Source: Pestalotiopsis fici W106-1 (lineage: Eukaryota > Ascomycota > Sordariomycetes > Amphisphaeriales > Sporocadaceae). Taken from it: a DNA stretch of 64,000 nucleotides. The DNA lies in assembly GCF_000516985.1 (NCBI RefSeq), contig NW_006917094.1, positions 1,240,001 through 1,304,000 of the forward strand, read 5' to 3'. This document shows positions 11,308 to 23,870 of this stretch, in pieces; within the stretch, counting starts at the first letter, position 1; the number at the start of each line of letters is the position of its first letter. Made by a program: the position numbers and the translations under genes. Below the pieces are notes generated by a model. That model saw only the letters and a program-made list of their open reading frames with translations, searched no databases and had not been told where the DNA came from.

Positions 11308-12109
11308 TGAGCTACCTATGTTTCTTTGTACTGTCTTTGTCGCTTTTAATGTAGTTTAGCTCAAATGCTCATTTCAGTTTTCCTCTAATAGAAAGAAACA
11401 ACAGACTGCTGAACTGGCGAAAGAAGGTAGTGCTGGGTCAGCATAATTATTGCACTTGTTCCATCCCCCCTGCCTTTCCCCCTTTTTTTTTCAATCGAGC
11501 TGGAGGAGGCTCCAGCTGGGCAGATACGTGGCCAGCTTATAGCCCTCTCAGCTCATAGCCAGCTGTAAATAATAACCCCTTCATGGCAGGGGAACATCAA
11601 TAGACCTCCATACACTATATACATACTGCATGGACGCCACGGCGTGCTATAATGTCAACAAATAAAAAGCCCGGAAACGCAAATGTATGTCTAAAAATCG
11701 CCGCATCCAGATTAGCCTTTTGGGTTGGAAATTCTTCCCTTGGCGGTCGCATCCTCCGAAAAGCCCACTAATACTAAAATGGGGATTGCAAAGGTAGCAT
11801 CGGCAGTTAAATGAGTGGCTGATAATTGAACAGTCATTATGCAGCTAAAATTATTTGTATCGCGCAATATAAAAACCGTCGTTATCCCTCCTCAAATTCT
11901 ACACCAATACTACTATTCCCTGTTTCGCAAGTATCTTTGATCGAGACATCGAATTATTTGAATCATTTTTCCACACAAATTCTCTCCCCGTGCTCATTCT
12001 TTTTTGGGGGGGATTGCTATTTTGAGTCTTTATTGAACTGCACTCAATCTAGTACGCCTACATCTTAGGTGTTCTGGTCGCGTTGCTAAGCAGCAGTTTC
12101 TGCGTTACG
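11308..12109. other. Intergenic, 3' region and MFS promoter
   Basis: No gene seen. The segment includes T-runs and the AT-rich promoter of the MFS gene. Short ORFs here lack motifs. An in-frame upstream ATG at 12083 could add nine residues to the MFS protein. Confidence 0.5.
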
Positions 12110-13883
12110 ATGGCACCGACCGCAAGCTCCACCGAGACGGCGGAATTGAAACAGCAAGAAGTGTCGCGTCGCGTCGCACCCATGAACGACACTCCTACTA
12201 CAGAGCCGGAGACTTCGCCTAACTCCGTGCCTCCAACGACTGTTCAGCGATGGAATCATCCCAGGAGAAATATCGTAAAAATCGCAGCTTGTTTTTGGTC
12301 TTTCATAGTAATGGGGGCCAATGATGCTGCTTATGGTGTAAGTTTCGCACTGACACTTTAACCTTCTCCTAGACGTCGCAAAGCCGCTTTTAGCAACATC
12401 AGAGAAATCACAGGGGAAAATGCTTACAAATAATTACAGGCCTTGATTCACTACGTAAGAGCTTTCCCGCCTGTTGTACAATTAACCACACACACACAAG
12501 CACGCACATGCGCGCATCACGAGTGTCATCATTCGTTCTGCTTTTTGAACTAACCAAGTCATAGATTGAGAGTTACTATAATCTGTCTTACCTTGTCGTA
12601 TCCATCATTTTCCTATCACCTTTGGTGGGTTATATATCATCGGCACTTTTGAATAATCGGGTACATGAGTTCTGGGGACAGCGAGGTGTAGCCGCTCTTA
12701 CCGCTGGAGCTCATATTCTTGCGTACACACTTGTAAGTTTGTTTTTCTAAAATAAAGCTACAACTCTCGTCTCTCTGAGCTTTCATTCAGCTTACGCTTT
12801 TAACAAGGTCGCTATTCACCCTCCTTACCCTGTTCTGGTTGTCGCATTTGCGATAGCAGGATTCGGCAATGGCATTGGGGATGCCGGGTGGAATGCTTTC
12901 ATAGGAAGCATGGAGAGTGCAAACCAGCTTCTAGGCTTCCTTCACGGATTCTACGGTGCAGGAGCGGTTCTTTCACCTTTGATTGCAACTTCTATGGTCG
13001 CGACAGCCGGGTTGCCGTGGTATACCTACTACTACTTGATGGTAAGTCCTAGACCATATCTCACATGACATCTAGTCCAGCTTAAGCATAACTTGTCTCA
13101 TGAGCATGGCTCTAATGTGAATGTCACAGATCGGATTCGCCGGCCTCGAATTCCTGTCTTTGGTTTTTAGCTTTTGGTCGTCTTCTGGCGTAGCTTACAA
13201 GGCTTCTGTAAGCGAGAACGATTCCAGCACTGGAAATGATGAAAAGGCAACTCTCAGCGCAGTTCTTATAACGCGACCATCTGCTCGAGTAACTTGGCTC
13301 TGTTCCTTGTTCCTGTTAGGTTATGTGGGCATTGAGGTCGCGTTGGGAGGCTGGATCGTTGTTTTCATGATTCAAGTTCGCCACGGCAGTGAGGTTGCCA
13401 GCGGAATGACGGCTACCGGCTTTTGGTTGGGAATCACCGTTGGAAGATTTGTCCTTGGTTTCATCACGCCTAAAATCGGCGAGAAATTAGCCATATCTGT
13501 AAGAACGTCTGAATTCTCCGGGATTTACAGCTAATGAAGTTTAGATTTATCTCCTCCTAATCATGGGACTCGAGCTATTATTCTGGCTTGTACCACAGCT
13601 CATTGTGTCAGCAGTTGCGGTTGGACTGCAAGGTTTCTTTCTAGGGCCGCTATTCCCTGCTACCATCGTGATTATGTCGAGATTGCTCCCACGCCACCTT
13701 CATGTTGGGGCAATAGGCTTTGCTGCGGCTTTCGGGTCAAGTGGTGCTGCAATATTGCCATTCGCAGTTGGAGCAATTGCGCAAGCGAAAGGTGTACAAG
13801 TCTTGCAGCCTATTATTCTAGCGCTGTTGGTGGTAATTCTCGGTCTTTGGCTTGGACTGCCTAGGATTGTCAAGAGGGATTGA
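12110..13883 (+). CDS. Major facilitator superfamily transporter
   Basis: Six exons fit in phase: 12110-12337, a 15 nt microexon 12440-12454, 12565-12732, 12808-13041, 13130-13498 and 13545-13883, total about 450 aa. After a polar N-terminal tail of about 60 residues, the first membrane segment reads 'AACFWSFIVMGANDAAYG'. The microexon adds the next five residues (ALIHY) before 'IESYYNLSYLVVSIIFLSPLVGY'. This order is typical of the BSC6-like fungal MFS subgroup. 'GFGNGIGDAGWNAFIG' and 'LLGFLHGFYGAGAVLSPLIAT' are characteristic loops. Transport substrate is unknown. Placement beside oxidase and regulator genes suits product export or self-protection. Confidence 0.87.
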
Positions 13884-14533
13884 TGGATGTGCAGAATTCT
13901 AGCCCGAAGCCTCAGAATATCTATAGATATGGAATAGTTGAGAAACATGTTTGTGGTAAGCCTGCAGAGCATCTCGGCTGTCATGTATTTGGGTGAGGTC
14001 GAGCGCTTTACTTCTCAAAGGAGTCACTTTTCCGATGAACATTTTCCCAAGGTCTTAGTGACGTGCCACAATATTGGCGATGCGATGTCGGGAGAATTGA
14101 ACACAGAGCCTAAACGCAGTGAATCCAGTTCAAATCTGAGAAAATGTCCAGTATACATATAAAGAAGGTACCAAAACCAGTACTTCTCGATAACTACGTA
14201 GCCCAAGTTGGACTCAGGGCTCTGTGTTTGTGTCGAATGAAATACTGCCAACACAGCTTAGATTGATCCAATTTGATGATAATAATAACCTCACCTGAGC
14301 CGATGTGTGAGGGGGGAACTGAAGACGAGATGATCGAGGAAGCATTGAAAGTTGTCTGAGTTGATCTCTAGTCTACAAAAGAGAGGTGCTGAAGAGCGAC
14401 TATATACCCAAGCAGGTGATCTGCGGTGGGTACTGACTATGTCAGTACGACAAATAATCTACTGTTAAAGATACGTCACAGCGCGAGAATTAGTATGCAA
14501 CCAGCTATTGTTGGTAGAATGGGTTTGCTACTG
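13884..14533. other. Intergenic, convergent 3' regions
   Basis: Spacer between the convergent MFS and regulator genes. I see no additional gene or structured RNA. Confidence 0.5.
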
Positions 14534-15796
14534 CTATAATTCTAGTGATCTAAGTGAGTTCAATTTATCCCGCAATGCTTGTGGACCCTTCGGCTCCGAT
14601 GAATTCAACGTGGCTCGGGAGTCTATGTTCTCCAATATATCTAAGAGTAACCTTCCATCCGTCTCCTTCAGTAACCCACCACCTTTCCAGCTGTCTCTGT
14701 CATTCATTTCTGGGGAGACACGATAAACATCTGGAAGCCCTAGTGCTGACTCTACCGGCAAGAGTTTCAACTCCAAGAGCTGTACAAGCAGCCTACCAAG
14801 TACGTTCTTTGGTTGTGGAATGACAAAGCCTGCAATTGCAAGTTTTGGGGATTCGTTCAAAAAGAAATCCTTAATGTCCGGGTTCCGTGAGCACTGATCT
14901 AAGACGTGCGAGACTATACAGTCATAAGCAGTAAGTATCTGCATATAACACGCCAAGGCAGTTAACACGTATTGGCTCTTGACCCAGCCTGACCGATTGG
15001 AAACTGCTGCAGATTGCTGAGAGAAGATGGTAACCACTGTTTCGTCCAAAAGATGAACAAATATCGAAATTGATTGGAATGTAGCAGCGAGCGGGTTGAA
15101 GCTGGGCCCATCCATTTGAGCGTCTTTGATAATATCGTAGTCCTCCATTTGGTACTTGAGCGCCATTGAGGCCGTGATACTCCAGTGTTTTGTCTGCATT
15201 TCATTTACTAGCTTTGTGAGCTGTTGCTGTAGTCGAAGTAATTGGGACTCCAGGTTTCCGCTGGAACTCGAGACTAATCCGGTTTCCCTATCTTCTGCAA
15301 CCATTCCAAAATAGTTCTCCGCTTGCTGGAAAGGTATCTGTCTGGTCTCAGAATGGAAAGTGTCCAATGATGGTGCTGAGTCATAATCAACAGCTGTACT
15401 TCCGTGTGGAAAGGATATGAGGGAGTTAAATCCAAAGTCATCCATATTCCAAGATACATCGTCCGGGACTTCTGCTGAGGTATATTGGCTTCCGTTACCC
15501 GCGTCTGTCCTTCTGTTGGAGTCTTGTTGATGTTCGCCACGAGGTTTTGCAGGGCGACCTATCCTTCGCTGCGTATTTGTGATGCAATCGACCCGGGCAT
15601 CGGTACAGCGGAAGCAAGGCTGGTTTGGAATGCCCTCGTTGCGAATGCACTTAAGCTTCTGGCTGCGACATCGTTCACAAGCTTGGCGCTTCTTCTGCGC
15701 CAAAGCAGAAGACGCAGTCTGATCCGAATATTGAAAGAAATTTGAGAATGACATTAGGATTTTGAATGACGTAATATTTTCAAAGCTTAGAGACAA
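14534..15796 (-). CDS. Zn(II)2Cys6 transcription factor, likely cluster regulator
   Basis: An intronless ORF of 420 aa. A second in-frame Met at residue 15 (15754) is an alternative start. The binuclear zinc cluster lies at about residues 39-70: CERCRSQKLKC, then FRC and a final Cys, with spacing CX2CX6CX10CX2CX6C. A basic stretch follows (QRRIGRPAKPRG). A heptad-like helix 'LESQLLRLQQQLTKLVNEM' could dimerise. The rest resembles the short C-terminal domain of secondary-metabolite regulators rather than the long fungal_trans domain. It is the last gene of the accessory block and borders a 4.9 kb gene-free stretch, so it is the best candidate for a pathway-specific activator. Targets are not known. 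Confidence 0.88.
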   Translation of the reverse strand: MSLSFENITSFKILMSFSNFFQYSDQTASSALAQKKRQACERCRSQKLKCIRNEGIPNQPCFRCTDARVDCITNTQRRIGRPAKPRGEHQQDSNRRTDAGNGSQYTSAEVPDDVSWNMDDFGFNSLISFPHGSTAVDYDSAPSLDTFHSETRQIPFQQAENYFGMVAEDRETGLVSSSSGNLESQLLRLQQQLTKLVNEMQTKHWSITASMALKYQMEDYDIIKDAQMDGPSFNPLAATFQSISIFVHLLDETVVTIFSQQSAAVSNRSGWVKSQYVLTALACYMQILTAYDCIVSHVLDQCSRNPDIKDFFLNESPKLAIAGFVIPQPKNVLGRLLVQLLELKLLPVESALGLPDVYRVSPEMNDRDSWKGGGLLKETDGRLLLDILENIDSRATLNSSEPKGPQALRDKLNSLRSLEL

Positions 15797-16257
15797 AAAA
15801 GAACAATAAACACGCGATGATATGGAAAAGCATTGCAGTAACTTGATCGTTTGTTGACAAGGTTTGGGACAAGATTGGCAAGTGCGAGGAATATAGGCGA
15901 TGGATTATCTCCAAACACAATATAACAATTGAAAGTGCATGTCAACGCTCGATTGAAAGTTAATAAAACAGGGATGATGTTTTCTTTACCACGGCAGTTG
16001 TAAAAGAGCAGAACTTTCCTTGTTTATTGCATCGCTTCTTTATTGCATCGCTTCTTTAACTTAATGAATTAAAGGCGACTTTTATGCATTTTGGAAGTGC
16101 GTGCTAGGTTCTCGCTTTTTCAAAGGACTTTGATATAGATTTGGCACGAAATACATCGAACTTTTTAAACTTTCGGACTACTTCCCCGATTAAAAACATA
16201 GGTAGTCGAGACGCGCATAGAGCCGCTAATCCCTTTTTTCTTTCTTTGGGTCACTAT

Positions 16258-16277
16258 GTAGGTAGGTAGGTAGGTAG
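16258..16277. repeat. (GTAG)n microsatellite
   Basis: Five tandem GTAG units in the gene-free stretch. Confidence 0.8.
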
Positions 16278-17871
16278 TGGTATTTAACGCCGGGGCCGGC
16301 TCGCGTAGCGAGCTCAAGCAGGGCCTCCCGTGGGGCACGCGGCGTGCTAGGCCAGGTTCTACGTGAAGGTATTCAGAGTCCTCGGTCTACAGTCGACTTC
16401 ATCGAAGCTCGTTCCCTCCCCTCCCCTATTTAGCAACGTGTAAGCTCATGGCGATTGTCTTCGCAGTGTGCCCTCCTCGCTAGTTAGGACGGTGCCGCAG
16501 TTAGCCATCATGGATTTCTTAGGTCACTACATAATTGGGTGATTAGGTGATTAAGGGGGGTCTAATACACACAGTAACTAATCGGCCAACCTTTGCATAA
16601 TCCCCAATATTTTTACTTCCGTGAAATAAAGGATTAACTAAATATGGTTGGATGATCCTGTGTGTCCCTCATCTTTATGTCACAACGTTGTGGAGCATCT
16701 TTCAGGCCTTGTAGATTTTGACTTTCAGGAAGGGTTCGACCCCGAGGTGGTTCGAGGTGTTTAGAAATCGATGCAAGGTGATTATTGCATCATCGGCTCC
16801 GATTACCCTGGTTCCCCGTCACTCATCTTAGGAGGCTAATAATGCACGATGCGGCTCGGCCCATGCTACTAGCGGAATACTAGGTGGATCTGACCAAGTA
16901 CGCACGTACATAATAGTCAGCGCTCAATATGGATTATCCGTGCTTCAACACAAGAGAAGAGAAACAATGAGAGGACGGGAATTCGAAAGGGAAGGTTTTC
17001 GTGGAGTGCCATGGTCCTCGTCACGCCTAAAATGTAATACCACTCACGTGGCGAAACGCCATTATTCAAATAGACGCCGATAGTCGTCACCCTCATCGAA
17101 TTCAAATATAATATATTATTATTCACACTGAACTAAAGTGGCAGAACTTTTTCGATATAAAAGCATTCATCGTTTCCCACGAAGGAAACCGAGATTATAT
17201 GCTAAGGATAAGCTGACTGGTAAACGTGGCCATGTGGGCATGGTATGCATTGGAACCAAGGCGATGCGCCGTATCTAAAATCCTGAGGAGTAGTATAGCC
17301 ATCCAACTTGACATTCTCTCAGCGGAACCCGTGCGTCGACTTCCCATTGAGTTCTGGCCATTTTTTTTTTTTGGACACTGTTGTACAGTCATATACTTTG
17401 GTCGAGGTTAACCAGCGCGTCTCGGCTGCCGGTCATCTTCACGGCGACATCCGGTCAACTGCCGACGCAGAATAACAGGATCTAGGGGAGATCGGTTCTC
17501 AGGACTTCTCCTGTGGCGTGGCGAAGGTGACGGTGCCATCAGGAGACTATCCGCCGTCGAATCGAGAGCTCAACGATCGTGGACAGCCGATTATCCATGA
17601 CATCGCGGCAGTAGTTGGGTCCATAGCCTTTACAATTCAAATCGAACACTGAGCCGACGTCTTCGGGGGGAAATCAGCCAGGACATCCAAATTTGACGGC
17701 TTGAATCCCAACCATACCATGGTTCGGCTATACGGCCACATTGCCTTTCCCAACTCTTTGCCACAGAGCTCTAATTCTTGCGCCGATTTTAACTCTAGGT
17801 GGTATCTTTAGAGAATTAAACCCGGTTTTAGAATCCTGCAGGGGAATACGGTTTTTTTTTTCCCGGTTAAG

Positions 17872-17897
17872 AGGGGGAGGGGAGGGGGAGGGGGAGG
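17872..17897 (+). other. G-run tract with G-quadruplex potential
   Basis: Four runs of four or five G separated by single A bases, ending in a further GG. This meets the usual G4 rule with one-base loops. It directly follows a T-run and a CCCGG. No gene lies within 2 kb on either side. Confidence 0.75.
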
Positions 17898-20697
17898 TTA
17901 AGAGTTGCCTATTCGGGGAACCCGCCTACGTGGGATTACGGCTATGCTTCGCCGTTTCAGCGAAGGAAATGAAATATAGTCACTATAGCGCTACCCCGCT
18001 GCTTGAGATTAGGCAGGCTTTTGCTTTCTGTACTAAATACACCTACCGTTGCTATTTTATCACTCTTACTCGCCCTCACGTTCTTACACCCTGCCACAAT
18101 ATTCACTTATCAATCATTATTCAACCGGGCACCTAGTCCATCATAGACCAAGGCTGGCTCCACTCCGCGGAAAAGGAAGAAGAAAAGGCATTTGCGTCGC
18201 TTTATAATCTATACAGCAGATATTAGTGTACGCATATAGCTTTCGGGACCGAGTTTTCAGAGCAAGCCGATTCCGACCCGAAGCCACAATCGTACACAGA
18301 TCGCGATTATTATTCCCGGTGATTAGTGGTGGTGGCACGGCAATCTGGGGAGATTCAGGGGAGATTACACTAGTGGTGCATACGGTTGAGGTCGTTCAGT
18401 GCAAACCAATCATATAGTGTAGCATGAGCCCTTAGATCGTCTCGGACTATCAATTCGTATAGCCGAGAGTGTTAGGTATTATACAGTATTCTAAGTCACA
18501 TTGGTTCAATGGGAAGCACCACGACTTTACAAGATCTAGGCTTCGCATCCTGCAACATGAGATCGAACCGGAAGAACTTCCCCGACACTGGTAAGGGCGG
18601 GCCCATAAGCGCGCGAAGACTCAGCAGGGATTCTAATGCAATACATAGTAACCAAGGGCAGATACTGACATTAGGCTCCAAAGGGGTTCCCGGTCAATCT
18701 TCATACTTTGTGGGCAGCTCGGGGTCAAAAACCATTGACCTCTTGAGAATTTAATCCTGCAGAGTGCTATACCACCGCGCCATATTGAACGACGTCTAGC
18801 GTTTCGAACTAAGCTCGCTTTATATACTCTTCTTGGTTGCCGTCGGAGCATCTCTCGCATAAAGTCTCCGAGGCTCTAATCGGGCAGTTTTTGTTTGTTT
18901 TAACAATTAGCCACACCATAATTATCTTAGGAATATCTAATATGTGTTTTAATTATTGCATTTAAGGCTAAGCCACCTGCTTTACACCGGGAAAGGCGAG
19001 TTGCTTCCAGCTTTATATTAAATTATGCCATTATATATATTTATTATGCAATCAACAGTTGAAAACCATCTAAACCGCCGGTCTTTATGACACTTACAAG
19101 CTCGATGAACGTGGGGGCGCCATTGCTGATTCAAGGTTAATAGCTGCATTAGCTTCCGAACCTCAATCTTTATTGGCAGGGTTTCCGGCCCCTGGTTACG
19201 GCACCAATGGACAATAATGGACTTTGCTATGTATACCCTATGATTAAATGATGATCTAAAGACGAGCAGCTTAAAGTGATGCTCGGCTACGGAACGGTTT
19301 TATCTACAGCTCCGGATAAGCCGGTGGGGAACGGGGGCCCAGGCTGGCCAGCACGGATCACACGGATCGTCACAGTTACCATTTCTTGCATCCCGGTGTA
19401 AATTGCCACGAAGCCTAAGTATTCTTCTGTGTGGAAACAAAACAAGAAGCCCGGCAGTGATCCACCTTTCTTTCGATGGCCACACATTCTATGCACCCCC
19501 TGTCAAAACAATAAGGTTCTTGGCTGCGTTGGCGCCCGAGGTATGATGGGTCTTTATCTACAATCGACTTGCCCAATCCCGGTTCTTGCCAACTCCCGTC
19601 TATCTCACAAGTCCCCCTCTTTGTGTGTAGGCTATTCCGTATGGCCGTGACCTGAGTACACTGTCCTGGACCTTGGTATCTGGGTCGTATCAGTCATCGG
19701 CCAAGACCACAATAGCGTTCATGGCCATGGTCACGGCCAGTCAGACATGGGGTTCAGCATTAGTTTGCATGGTCGCCAGTCGTAGAACTGCAGCCTGCTA
19801 ATCGGCCTCGCTTACACTGTACAACCACGAGCCATTAGTCGGTAAGCGCCTATATCAACCCTGCCTCGCCTTGCAAGCACACCACGTCGGAATGAGGTCG
19901 TGGACGACTCGCCTCGAAGTCGTATCTATTGTAGCTGTTGGGAAGAATCACAATTGGGAATAGCAACAGATTTGCACCAGTACTTTGTCCTGATCCGGAG
20001 CCAGCAATTGCTTTTCGGGGAGGAATGTTACAAATCGTCCCTTCAACACTTCTTTTCGTGGAACATTCTTAGTTTTGGCAGTGTTTCTAATCCACCCCTT
20101 CCGTCGTCAAGGCCGGGTTTACTTTTCCTCCCCATTCCGTAAGTCCATTCAGTATATTATGCCAATTGTGGGAGATACGATTAACTGACTGCCTCAGCAT
20201 CAGGGAATGCTGGTAAACAAAAGTGCTTCGACAGCCTCCTTCGGACTTCATCATGCTTGTTTCTTGATTATATCAGCCAGAAACACCGGGCAGAGAGTAA
20301 CTAAAGGTGGTTCAAGATGGTCTGGAACTAATTCATCACTATAGTCAGAGCCTATCGAATACTTCACCTATATACAGGACAGATGCTTAGATTGACCACA
20401 CCCACTAAAAAGAAGATTCAACGGGTGACAGCTATACACTGGCTAATTGAGGACGCACTTGCTATGATAAGGTCGGTAGCGGACAGAATTATTGGAGACC
20501 TCGCGCCATGTACCTATCAATTGATACTCTGATGTGGAATTAAAAGTGGATTGGGACATATTCGTCCCGCATCCTCTGTCATGCCATATTTAGCCAATAC
20601 ATAAGATTTTTTTTTTGGATTTGTTGGGGGAAAGTTCGCTCGAATGTTTTACTACTTATACGTGCAAATAATCCCATATGTCTGGTCATGTCCAATT

Positions 20698-23600
20698 CTA
20701 TACCGCCAACGCCGTAGAGTCAATCATAAACTCCTCGCCCACAGCCTTCTTCAAAATAATGACTAGCTCATCAATCCTTGCCGAAAGAGAGATGAATGCA
20801 CCGACAGCGCTGGCCCAATTCCTCCCACTGTCCCCTGTCAACATCTCACGTGCTGTCATTTCTTTGGCTCCTCCGTCGACCTCGTCTGGGCCGTTGCGTC
20901 TGGCCTTGCCCAATGACCTGCTGACCAAGGGTGTTCGCAAGATTGTAGGCAAGGGTTTGCCAGTACTCAAAGTTCCTTGTACGAGTGAAAATACGGCCAT
21001 CAGATCGGCGACGAAGATTTCATCGTTGGCGCCGGTGTATAGCATAAACCTCGCCCGCTGTTCCGAAGTTAACCGCCTGGCGTACACCAGGAGTTGGGTA
21101 ATGGTTGTGTTCAAATCGATACACAACTTGCCCACTGCTACAAGGGTTCGCGAGTCAAGATTGCTGGAGGAAAATTCGAATTTGAGCAGCGTCATGGGCT
21201 GTATCGAAGTTTCGAGAACCTCTTGCGAGAGCAACCCTTCCCTCTCGACCACCTCGACAAGGTCGGCGGGTGGATCTTCCCACGTGGACACAAAGAGGGC
21301 ATAACGCTCCTTGAAGGACGAGAGCTGGCTCGACAGCAGGTCCCGGTAATGTCTGTGGCCAGAGGGCGGCCGCGGGAGAAACATGACGATGGCGGAAGCG
21401 GCAAAACCAATCAGGACCAACAAGAGGCGTCGCCAAAAGACATTGTACCCGACGCCGGGATTACCGTAGGTCGGGTTGTGCGTGTCGTTCCAGCTGTAGG
21501 CGACGACCAGGTACAGCGTCGAGGTCAGCATGATGCCGGCCTGGAGCTGCTCCTGCGGCGCAAAGAGGCGCCAGTACATGAGCACCACAATGGCCACGGC
21601 CATGACGGCCGCCATGCCGTAGGGGTTGCCGGACCCGGACCCTGCGCCAATGTACCAGCAGACCAGGCCGATGACTCCGCCGGCGACGGTGGCGGTAAGT
21701 CGGAGAATAAGGCCCGAAATGAAGTCGGATGTGTAGGGCACTATGGCCATTTGGGCCATGATCAAGGCCCAGAGACCCTTTTCGCGGTAGTAGAATCCAG
21801 ATGAGGTTGTGATGACCGCGGGAACAGCCAAGGCAATACTCAAGATGAGAGTCCGCGCGGCGTGAACTCCTGCATCGTTACCAAAGAAGTTGACAATGTC
21901 GAGAAGAATCTTGCTGGCCATTGACCTTGGACGATGACGGGGAACCCGCATATCTTCAAGTCGCGCTGCACCGTCCAGACCTGCCAGAGTAGGGGATGCT
22001 GAAGTGGACAAGGACCGGCTGGCGTCGCTTCGTTGACGAGGTTTGGTAGCGGCGGCGGTGGGTGGTGTGGAGTTTGGATTTCCCGGCATACCCGGAGTCG
22101 CGTCGTCCTTGGAGGAGGCCCAGGACAGCAGTTTACCCAGCTGGGCGGGTGCCCATACCCGTTTACGCTCTCGTGCCTTTTCCAGATTGATGATTTCTTG
22201 CAGGAGATTTTCGAGAGCCTTGGAAATATTAATGATGCGCTCCTGATACAAGAGCCCTAGCATGTAAGACAGCAACACGCGACGGTCATGTTCCTCTTCG
22301 CTTTTCAGGTTTCCATCCGAATCGAACAGATGAGCGTGGGGAAGTAGGAGTTTCTCTGAAGTGTCGGCGGTAAAGGTCTCTGCCAGGTTCTTTAGCGATT
22401 GCAGTGTTTCTTCATGAGCTGTCAGGTTCTTGACTGGGCCCTTGTCGAATGCACCTTGCAAGGCCTGGATAACCACAGTAATACCGTGCGACCAAGTCTC
22501 CAAGAGAGGTGTAGCACATGACGTGAGTATTGTGGCAGTCTCCATGATCAATCGATCTATATCCGGATGTCTCGACGTTTCCCGCAGCGCAAGTACTTTG
22601 GCAATCTGATAGTGGGCAACCGGAAACTTGAAGTCGGTCGCATCTTCACCCATAAGATCCTTGACCGTCTCTTCAAATGCGGCCTTCTTCGTCCTCATGC
22701 GTTCCCTGGAGATAGGCAGCTGAACTAACTCGCCGAATGCAACCAGAACACCTCGCAGCGGTTTTTGTAGTGAACCGACATCGCTGGGACTCCAATGGAT
22801 GTAAGAGAAGTCCAGTGGCAAGAACTTGGCAGAAGCATCTGCACTCTTGTAGGCCACAGCCAGTTTCAATTGCAATCGCTCAATCTGCTTCGTGTCGAAG
22901 TTACGCGCTGTGTTGCCGAGCGAGTGCGCAAAGGCTCGGACGAAGTCAGGCATTGGGGACAAGATGTCGCTCATGGAATCGACGACAATGGATGACGTCG
23001 ACTGGGGGAAGATTAGAATGTTACAAACCATTCCAATACCCACCGCAATAGCAGTAGGTAGGATCAAGGTTTTAGGGATGGTTCCTTGGAATGTCGGAAG
23101 TAGTGGAGCGGTCGTTATGTAAATGTCGGCGATAATCATGGAAAATATGCCAACCAGAGTGAGTTTTGGTGCCACGACTCGTATCCGCGCCTTGATGTAC
23201 GTCAGTTTTGCCTTGATTGAAGCTGGGTCTGTGATAGACTCACCATCAAGTAAATGAACAATCCCATCATACAGAAATAGGTCAGTGTGACGCGCGTATC
23301 CAGCAAAAGCCCATTGTAGATGGCCACTTGCAACGCCGTAGATTGCCCAGAAGCCTGAATAGATCCCGAAGCGATTGCCTGCTGGAGGACGGCATATTGA
23401 GCCTGAAGATCCGCCGCAGGTCGAGTGGCCAGAGCTGCTTTCATGGTGATTGTTCCCCATGCCCAAGCCAAAGCCATACCAATACAGATCGTCAAGCCAG
23501 CCAGCACATGAATGAAGACCACGCCAGACGGCGGGACGATGAACAAGACGACGCTATTCCTCCGTTAGCATCCGGGCCAACTAAATTGAGCAAGAGTGAG

Positions 23601-23870
23601 GTTGCCGCACCATCCAAAGAAAGTCGCTTGTCCAATGGTGTTGAGTGTAGGATTGATAAAGATCAGTATGGTCATGACCCATACGGCGAGTGACGATTTA
23701 AAGAGGTTTTTGAGATCCCTGGCTTTGAAATGGCTGAAGAATTGTGAGAATTTTCGCGGAGTTTTGGCCGTGTCTTCGAAGTATTGATCAATCTGATCAG
23801 GGTGTGGACCGTTATTGACTTGGCCCTTCTCAGGCGGCGACTCCTTAGCCTGCGCATCATTGGCGGCCAT
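20698..23870 (-). CDS. Aromatic-acid-exporter / FUSC-like multi-pass membrane protein (ArAE_2_N type)
   Basis: Three exons (23611-23870, 23244-23553, 20698-23190) join in phase to about 1020 aa. Introns are 57 and 53 bp; the second has a GTGAGT donor and CTGAC branch site. After a soluble N-terminus, a first membrane cluster includes 'LFIVPPSGVVFIHVLAG' and 'MARIRVVAPKLTLVGIFSMIIADI'. A cytosolic domain of about 400 residues follows, ending in a Ser/Pro-rich linker. A second cluster follows with 'VHAARTLILSIALAVPAVI' and 'YYREKGLWALIMAQMAIVPYTSDFISGLILR', the FUSC-like block. The C-terminal soluble domain fits DUF2421. This two-block layout is that of fungal 'putative ER transporter, 6TM' proteins related to aromatic/fusaric acid exporters. 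Substrate unknown. The first donor (GTGCGG) is weak, so that exon end is less certain. Confidence 0.85.

Larger units (their letters stand above)
15797..20697. other. 4.9 kb gene-free stretch, probably decayed DNA
   Basis: No ORF here carries a recognisable domain, and the longest (131 codons, 17741-18136 +) reads through a G-run tract. Composition changes several times: T/A-rich near 16.0 kb, G/C-rich with many stops near 17.4-17.7 kb. This suggests old degraded insertions, but I find no terminal repeats, target duplications or transposase fragments. Between 18.70 and 18.79 kb (-) there is a tRNA-like A-box that does not fold into a cloverleaf. It forms the border between the accessory block and the exporter gene. 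Confidence 0.55.

Noticed and set aside
16241..16550. Pair of 'GGTCACTA' direct repeats about 290 bp apart, possible MITE or solo LTR ends
   Set aside because: The match is only about 12 bases with mismatches, and no target duplication was found.
16725..16750. B-box-like GGTTCGACCCC
   Set aside because: No A-box or acceptor stem at the right distance upstream.
18715..18785. tRNA-like A-box on the - strand in the gene-free stretch
   Set aside because: The 3' end cannot pair with the GGCGCGG-like 5' end and no B-box match is good; at best a degraded tRNA.
21094..21804. 236-codon ORF on + inside the exporter gene
   Set aside because: Antisense shadow of a high-GC coding exon with charged low-complexity translation.
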